From contig CM030364.1 in assembly GCA_017893485.1 (NCBI GenBank), forward strand, positions 251,136,731 to 251,200,730: a stretch of DNA of 64,000 bases. Reading direction: 5' to 3'. The position numbers and the translations under genes are program-made. The stretch's first letter is position 1; the number at the start of each line of letters is the position of its first letter. Below, in pieces: positions 57,341-64,000 of this stretch. The notes under the pieces were generated by a model, which was not told the DNA's origin, ran no database searches, and worked only from the letters and a program-made list of their open reading frames with translations. The stretch is from Hemerocallis citrina. Lineage: Eukaryota > Streptophyta > Magnoliopsida > Asparagales > Asphodelaceae.

Positions 57341-57960
57341 AGCTACCGCCAGAAATCAGTCACAATAATTTTAAGACTGTAAACAAGCTTGAAGCCACTG
57401 CCATAAACAATTCTACTAAGAACCTCCAAACCTGCCAAATCATCTCTCACCAGCTCCAAACTGGTTCTCATCATAACACAGTAATAACCTTGAATCCCTC
57501 GCCTGAAGCAACTCCGCTCATTCAACGGAGACAAATAGCTATGCCTAAATACATTGGTGCTTCAGAAGATTTCTCTTTCTCTATACAAAGTAATAGGGGG
57601 CTTCCTCCAAAACAGGCAAATCCAGGCAAGATCTACTAAGTTGTTTGCCTAACGGCTCATCAACTTGAAGACCCGGGGGGCAAAGAGATATCAGTAGGGA
57701 CTTGGAAAATGGAACACCTTGCCAAGGTGAAAGAGGGCGTCTGAAACATCCTCTCTTAGTAGTAGTAGCAAATTTTCTCAATTTGTAATAAAGGCCGCAG
57801 TCGCTTAGTTTAACTTTCAAGTAAAGGCCGCTTTCACTACTGATCACTGCATGCAATAGTGGCCAGCCACTAGAGCAGTCGCTTAGTTTAATTTTTCAAA
57901 AAAATGTAGTATGATTTTTTGCAAAGTTATTGTACAAGACAACGGAAGCATACAAAGAGT
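57341..57960 (+). other. Post-protease segment without RT
   Basis: Frames are short and broken. No LPLNVD-, YVDD-like or integrase motif. Near 57780-57900 CAGTCGCTTAGTTTAA occurs twice, matching the post-gag segment of the element at 27302. Confidence 0.45.
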
Positions 57961-58520
57961 TGAGTTTCAAACTTATACATAAAAATGGCACCATTCAGAG
58001 TCCATACCCCTGACTCGAAGTTACACTAGCAATTTGCAATAAAGCAAGTTCTGAGTTCGCTTCTCCATTCGATCTGCTCCTACAATCCGTTAGCGCCTCC
58101 ACGACTAATTCGGGGTCCACACCCATGGCTCGGAGTTACTTTAGCAACATGCAATTAAGCACGTTTGGAGTTCAACTCACCATTCGATCTACTCCTACAA
58201 CCTGTTAATACCTAAACTAACAAGTTCGGGATCCATACTCATAGCTAGGAGTTACTTTAGCAACCTACAAACAAGCACGTTCAGAGTTCAGCTCGCTATT
58301 CGATCTGTTCCTGAAACTAGTTAAAATTCCTTGAAGACAGATTAGGATGTCCAAAATCGTGGATCGCAGTTACTCCAGTATCAATTGTAAAAACAACACT
58401 TAGAGTTCAACTTTCACTCGATGTGACTCTCGTAATTTGTCAGAGGACCCATACAGCAAGTTTGAAAAATGACTCTCTCAGAGTTGCTCCTACAACTAGC
58501 TGAGTTCAAGGCGGAGAAGT
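57960..58520 (+). repeat. Three to four repeats of about 117 bp
   Basis: Units contain CGGAGTTACTTTAGCAAC, AGCACGTTTGGAGTTCA and CCATTCGATCTGCTCCTACA. They are recognisably related to the 115-bp array at 30073 (GGAGTCC.., TTCGGAATTGCTCCCACA), at the same place behind gag. Confidence 0.8.
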
Positions 58521-59419
58521 TCTAAACTCCTTCACACACCATCGATGGTTCATTAGCTATACGCAATAGACTTGAGGCCCTGTTATTTAGCTACAAAGAA
58601 ACCAGTCGATGGCGCATCAACCTTGACAACAAAGATCAAACATATGAAGAGATTTCATCAAAAATTACAGAACTATTGCAAACCCATATGTTCAAATCTG
58701 GTACCTCTAGAAATATCTACAAATATAAAATGGCAAGTCCAGAGTCTAACTCTCCCCAAGAGCATCTCATACGACTAGCCAACCCCCAAGATGACGAATC
58801 GCAGGACAAGACACCGGCACGTAGAAAACTTATTATTCCACAAACTACAAGTCTCATTACAACAGCAGAATTACAATAAGTGTACATTTCATGTCCAAGA
58901 ATTGCTACCAAAAGTCCTGTAAACATTGTACAAAAAACTGTCAAGCAAGTTGTTCTTCCAGCTACACACTAGAGAAATACTCTACCTAAGAGAAACAAAC
59001 CTCTTCACCAGCCTCCTACCAGCTAACAGCTCCATAAGGTCGCCTCATCTCTTGATGATGAAATTCAAGACAAGTCTTCCTTAGGCAGGCAAGTTCCAGG
59101 TTTATCCGATCATCTTCACCTGAAAAAGCTCCAACTCCGTATCGCTTAAAGCACTGTGCAAATGAAAGAATCCCAACTCCGTCAAGCACCGCGTATCGCA
59201 AAGGAGAGCAAGATCAATGCCCTGAGGACCTCGTTTGATGTACACAACTATTTGTCGGCAAAGAGAAGAATGGAACCACTTTAACGCTGAAAAAACACAA
59301 GTGACTTCACTTCCATATTAAGAAGATTTTATACACCCACAACTCATTCACTCTAAAATGAGTTCGTCATTACGCACACCACTTGAGTTTCTCTAGTCGA
59401 CAACTCATCAACATCGAAG

Positions 59420-60135
59420 TTCACCACTCTGCTCTCTGCACAAGCTCCACCAAATAGCTCGTTGGCTCCAAATAACGAGTTCAATGACCCTGCTTTTCGT
59501 TCAAGCTCCACCAAACAACCCGTTGGCTCCGAACAACAAGTTCAATACTCTACTCACTGCTTGAGCTCCATCAATAACTTTTGGCACCAAACAACGAGTT
59601 CGATGCCTTGGTCTCCGCTTAAGCTCCATCAATAACTTGTTGGCTCCAAACAACGAGTTCAACACCTTGGTCTTTGCTCGAGCTCCACCAACAACTCGTT
59701 GGCTCCAAACAACGAGTTCAACACTCTACTCTCCACACTAGCTCCATCAAAAACTCGTTGACTTCAAACAACGAGTTCAACACTCTGCTCTCCACACGAG
59801 CTTCATCAACAACTCGTTGACTTCAAACAACGAGTTCAACACCTTGGTCTTCGCTCGAGCTCCATCAACCACTCATCGGCCCCGAACAATGAGTTCAATG
59901 CCTTGATCTTCACTCAAGCTCCACCAAATATCTCGTTGGCTCCAAACAACGAGTTCAACGCTTCGCTCACCGCTTGATCTCTGCCAACAACTTGTTGGCC
60001 CCAAATAATGCGTTCAAGGTCTTCCTCTTCGCTCAGGTTCATCAACAACTCGTTGGCTCCAAATAACGAGTTCATCACTTTTTGCACGAGCTCCATCAAC
60101 AACTCGTTGACTCCAAACAGTGAGTACATCGCCCC
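59420..60135 (+). repeat. About twelve repeats of about 60 bp
   Basis: Units contain CTCGTTGGCTCCAAACAACG, AGTTCAACACTCTGCTCTCC and GCTCGAGCTCCATCAA. CGTTG..CAACG can pair. Confidence 0.88.
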
Positions 60136-60169
60136 GCTCCTTGCTCGAGTCCTCCTAACAACCCCTCAT

Positions 60170-61215
60170 CTTCGTGCAATAGACTTAGCATCCAACGTCA
60201 GCTTAAAATTGTCTCTAAAAAACTTGCTTAGCACAAACAACAAGTTCAACAAATTCCAATTCCGTCTTCGAGTTTGTCTCTACAAAACTTGCTTGGTACA
60301 AATAGTAGGTTCTACATCCAACGACGGCCTAAAATTGTCTCTACAAAACCTACTTGGCGTAAACAAGTTCTAGCTCTGTCTACAAATTTGTCTCCACAAA
60401 ACTTGTTGGGCGCAAACAGTAAGTTCATCGACTAAAACGAAAAACTCTACCTCAACTTGATCAAGGAGTTACCTCTATAAACTTGCTGGGATCAAACAGC
60501 AAGTTCCAACTCAGCTCCACTACGAGTTGCCTCTCCAAACTCGTTGGGATCAAACGGCAGTTTCTAAATCAACTCGATCACGGAGTAACCTCTATAAACT
60601 TGTTGGGATCAAACAGCAAGTTCGAACTCAGCTGCACTACAGTTGTCTCTCCAAACTCGTCGGGATCAAATGGCAGTTTCTGAATCAACTCCTTTTACGA
60701 GTTGCCTCTCCAAACTCGCCGAGATCAAACGGCAGTTTCTAAATCAACTCAATTAAAAAGTTTTCAGTCCACAAACTTACTTGGCGCAAACAGCAAGTTC
60801 AACATCCAACTCCATCGCAAAGTTCTTTACAAACTTGCCGGGATCAAACGGTAAGCTCAATGTTCAACTCCGTCATAGAGTTCTCTCTAAACTTGTTGGG
60901 AACAAACAACAAGTTCAATGACCAGCTCCACTACGAGTTGTCTTTCCAAACTTGTTGGGATCAAACAGCAAGCTCTACGTACAACTCCATCACGGAGTTG
61001 CCTGTACAAAACTTGCTGGGGTCAAACAACAAGCTCTAGATTAACTCAATCAGAGAGTTGTCTCTACAAACTTGCCGAGCGCAAATGGCAAGCTCTATGC
61101 GTAACTCCATCACGGAGTTGCCTCTACAAAACTTGTTGGATGCAAACGGAAGGTCCAAACGTTCAACTTCGTCCCAGAGTCGCCTCAACAACTTGTCGGG
61201 ATCTAACAGCAAGTC
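60170..61215 (+). repeat. Repeats of about 60-63 bp, second type
   Basis: Units contain GTTGCCTCTACAAACTTGCT, GGGATCAAACAGCAAGTTC and AACTCAGCTCCACTACGA. They form an array next to the first type and are probably derived from it. Confidence 0.85.
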
Positions 61216-61979
61216 TACCACTGCTCATGTAGTTCAGCTATATATATACAAGATCCCATAATCAAAGCACTCTGCTCCTAGACTGACAGAGTGCTCGTCC
61301 AATGATGAAACGCTCGATCGACAAAACAAGCTAACAACACAACGCTTGGTCGAAAAAGAGTGGTTCACCAAAATGAGCGACGAGATGTTTGATCGACAAG
61401 TACAATAAACAAAAAACTCAAAGCTTCAAAAGGAGAGGTGAACAAATTCTTACTACTTAGCTGAAATCAAGAAGATTTATCTCCTACATCGACTACACAC
61501 GTGCTTCTTGCAACTCCAAACTTCAAATAAAAGGAGTCGAGATAGATTCCAAAAATCTCAAAAACTCCAACAAATTTTCCAAAAATCCAAAGAAGAGGAG
61601 CAAGCAGGTATTAAGAGTAAGATTCGGGTCAGGTCCCCAACCCAAACCCCCAAACAAATTTCCAATAAACATGGGTTTACATTAGAGTGGGTAAAAGGGT
61701 ACAAGATCCAAACCCTATATCCACAACCTGAAATACCTTTTCTTCACAACCTAAAAATCCAAACTACTGGGTTTTGGGACTCCATCATCGCTGATCTCCT
61801 CCCCTACTTCCCCGTCGTCGCCAAACTCACCAAATGCCTTGACCAAAATGGAGCTCCTCCGCTCCACCGTCAAGCTCCCTTAGTTGAGCTCCATCTCCAA
61901 TCTGCAGTTCACTTTGCCGAACCCACAGAGCCCAAAATAAAGATTGACCAATCTTTAAAAAACCCAAGAAAAAGATAAG
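61216..61979 (+). other. Retrotransposon internal sequence, nothing recognised
   Basis: Frames such as 61508-61978 show no retroelement domain. A GAGCTCC-rich part begins near 61850. Confidence 0.35.
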
Positions 61980-62525
61980 TCCATAGCCCGACGACCGTCG
62001 TTTATAGCTCGACGAGGGGAGTAGTCCATAGCTCGGCAAAGCACAACCTCCATAGCTCAGCCAAAGCTTCTCGTAGCTCGGCGAAGCACCGACCTCCATA
62101 GCTCGACGCGATAGCTTGACGAGGAGAGTTCTTCATAGCTCGACCGAATTTGAGAAGTGTCGTAGCTCGACGAAGTCCGAAGCTCCATAGCTCGACAGCT
62201 CCGAAGCTCGACAATGGAGTAGCTCCATAGCTCAGTGAAAACATAGCATCACAAACCTCGTATCTCGGCAAGAAGTTGTTGCCTATAGCTTGGCAATAAT
62301 TCAAAGCCCATAGCTCGCCAATTCCTCCATAGCTCTGCTGATGTGAGCTATTTCCATAGCTCGGCCAAAAACATAGCCTCTTAGCTCGGCGAGGAGAATA
62401 GGTCGACGAAAGGGATAACTCGATGAGGTTGAAAGCTCGTAGCTCTGCAAAGGCATAGGCTCCCCATAGCACGGCGAAGCCGTCGAAGTTTCAAAAAAAA
62501 ATGACCATAGCTCGGCCAAATAGTC
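61980..62525 (+). repeat. CATAGCTCGGCGAAG degenerate repeats
   Basis: CCATAGCTCGACGAAG-like words recur about twenty times at irregular spacing. They create long minus-strand frames (62002-62472) that are not genes. Corresponds in position to the GAGCTC-rich part of the element at 27302. Confidence 0.8.
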
Positions 62526-62819
62526 GACCGAGCTAGGGGGTCCCCGCTACGATTGCTGGCCCTTGGATCGCTCCAAAATTCGACCATGAGCGCGATGGAT
62601 GCGCGAGATGAAACCACGTTGCCCTTCTTCTTCCTCAGAGCTCCGCTCGCTTCTCCACCGCTTGATCTCACTCAGCGGGCGAGCCGACCACTGATGGACG
62701 CTCCAGATTGTGCCACATCACCATAGATCACAACGACTAGATCTGAGCCCCTTAATTACATCAGCGCGCGAATCCCCCGTGATCAACGCTACTGATCCTA
62801 CCAACAATCCTGCCCGGGT

Positions 62820-63050
62820 CAGATAATTCATAAAAAATCCCTTATATTCATTTTTAATCCAAAAATAATTATTTAAATTTAGAAAATTAATTTAAAATTT
62901 CCAAAAAATAATTAAAATTGGATTTATTAATTATAAAATTCGAAAAAGTGATTTTTAAATTAAGAAAAAATCCAAAAATTTCCAGGAAAATTCGGGAAAT
63001 CCGAAAAAATGGAAAATTCTATGAAAATCTAAAAAGATATTCACTGCCTT
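62820..63050 (+). other. AT-rich segment before the polypurine tract
   Basis: AAAATTCGGGAAATCCG and TAATTATTTAAATTTAG words, as in 34880-35190. The purine tract GAGAGTGGGGGCCTTC (63164-63179) follows. Confidence 0.55.
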
Positions 63051-63179
63051 CAGAAACCACTAATCAGTTCTAGGAATCTCCAAGCACCCTGACAGCTAAG
63101 ATTGCACTCCAGAGTCCAAAAGTAAGATGTACTACTCCCCAAAAGCCAAGAAAATTACCTCCCGAGAGTGGGGGCCTTC

Positions 63180-63724
63180 TGATGATGGTAAAAATCGCAG
63201 CAAATCAGATCCGTACAATTCCAGAACATATCTCGAAGCTTCTACAGGCAGATTAATCATAACGGACCTCCTTAACAGGTCCAGCCTTCTCCAGGCCCCT
63301 CTACAAGACATGGACTTCGTTCAAGCCCGTAAAAAGTGACAGACTAGGCCCAATAGGAGAGACACCAAATCCATGAAGGCTAGAAGTCAAATCTCTTATC
63401 CCCTAACAAAAGAATTTATCTCTTGAGGGGGTGAAACATAAAGGAGATAAGGAATTCATATCAATCCAATAGATCTAGATCGATCTCTTGATATGTTTCT
63501 CAGGCCTATAAATACCCTCCCCCCTCCACAGTCAGAAGGTAATGAACAAATCGTCAGTTTCTCTCTCAAACTCTCTTTCTCTTTCTGGTTCTGACTTGAG
63601 CGTCAGAGGGTTTGTTGCCGGGGCTACCCCCCGGTGTTTCAGGTTTTTTGCAAGTCCAGCGGCCGCGTCAGAAATCGTCGGATTCAGATCACGGTGGTCA
63701 GTTAATGATCCAGATTCAATCACA
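63180..63724 (+). repeat. 3' LTR of the truncated retrotransposon
   Basis: Starts TGATGATGG after a purine tract and ends AATCACA. It has GGCCTATAAATACCC (TATA at 63507-63514) and GACTTGAGCGTCAGAGGGT, both also found in the LTRs of the element at 27302. The exact right end is inferred from the CCAGATT...ACA match to that LTR. Without the left LTR it is provisional. Confidence 0.7.
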
Positions 63725-63834
63725 GAAGCTCTAACCGCATTTCATGGCAAAGATCAAGGGTCATATTTTTAGTAGTTTCCATAAAATAAGAACTCACTAT
63801 CTGTCTGCTCCCATCCCAAAATAAGCAGCAACAA
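63725..63834. other. Junction sequence
   Basis: Short stretch between the LTR and the third copy of the duplicated block, no feature seen. Confidence 0.4.
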
Positions 63835-64000
63835 TGAACATGATTCATTACTCACAACAGCTTTTGAATTCTAACACACCCAATGATAATTTTCTCCAAT
63901 AAGCTTATATTAGCTTGAGTTTTGCAATGCATAGAGTACATTTTAATTTGAAATATGCAGTGCATGAAATACAAATATAATCAATGGAGCTTCTAGCTGC
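63835..64000. repeat. Duplicated block, copy 3 (partial, continues to the right)
   Basis: ATGAACATGATTCATTACTC and what follows match 23131-23300 and about 46479-46645. The match starts inside the block, so the left part is missing or was replaced by the retrotransposon. GAATTCTAACACACCC agrees with copy 1, GAGCTTCTAGCTGC with copy 2. Confidence 0.85.

Larger units (their letters stand above)
52441..63724 (+). mobile_element. 5'-truncated Tat-like retrotransposon, gag and protease remnants, no RT
   Basis: Starts inside gag directly after the hAT end and ends with an LTR at 63180-63724. In order it has gag (split by a solo LTR), a protease remnant, a segment shared with the element at 27302, tandem arrays (57960-61200), a CATAGCTCGGC-rich part, an AT-rich part and a purine tract. 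No reverse transcriptase or integrase motif was found. The layout mirrors the gag-only element at 27302, although the sequences differ strongly. The 5' LTR is missing, so no target duplication can be checked. Confidence 0.8.

Noticed and set aside
62002..62671. Minus-strand frames of 72-156 codons
   Set aside because: Explained by the CATAGCTCGGC repeats.

Overview
The window is nuclear DNA of a flowering plant, probably a eudicot. The signs are AT-rich intergenic DNA, a SAUR gene, spliced exons with GT/AG borders, plant LINEs, Helitrons, hAT, Mutator and PIF/Harbinger elements, and Tat-type Ty3/Gypsy retrotransposons. It is gene-poor. The only intact-looking host gene is a single-exon SAUR gene on the minus strand (2683-3000). 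The first 139 bases look like the last exon of a plus-strand gene that enters from the left. Almost everything else is nested or decayed mobile DNA.

Layout. 1-3100: terminal exon, a small Helitron (728-1182), a hAT MITE in a tandem duplication (1556-1952), and the SAUR gene with its TATA box. 3128-11081: two MITEs of one palindrome-bearing family. The second (5468-11081) is split by a 5-kb LINE with a 17-bp target duplication. 11.1-15.2 kb: weak relics. 15279-17106: a Mutator-like element with about 370-bp terminal inverted repeats and a nested MITE. 17.7-19.9 kb: a MULE transposase fragment and a 5'-truncated LINE. 19892-25101 and 43843-49545: two copies of a large duplicated block. A third copy starts at about 63835 and runs off the window. 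Comparing the copies exposes empty sites for a Helitron and a hAT element.

Between the two blocks lies the most interesting structure, a PIF/Harbinger element of about 6.2 kb net (about 25866-43650). It seems to carry three genes: a plant mobile domain (PMD) gene, the DDE transposase and the Myb/SANT-like partner protein. It is opened by two later insertions. One is an 8.6-kb LTR retrotransposon with gag but no pol (27302-35944), sitting in a PMD intron. The other is a 2.9-kb solo LTR (38458-41372), sitting in the transposase.

49.6-52.4 kb is a hAT-like element that contains four consecutive exons of a coiled-coil protein gene. 52.4-63.7 kb is a 5'-truncated relative of the gag-only retrotransposon. 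It keeps gag and a protease remnant, lacks reverse transcriptase, has large tandem arrays, and its gag is split by a second solo LTR of the same family as the first. Several broken reading frames carry TAG where CAG is plausible, as expected for methylated transposon DNA. All family assignments come from reading motifs in the sequence. No database search was run.
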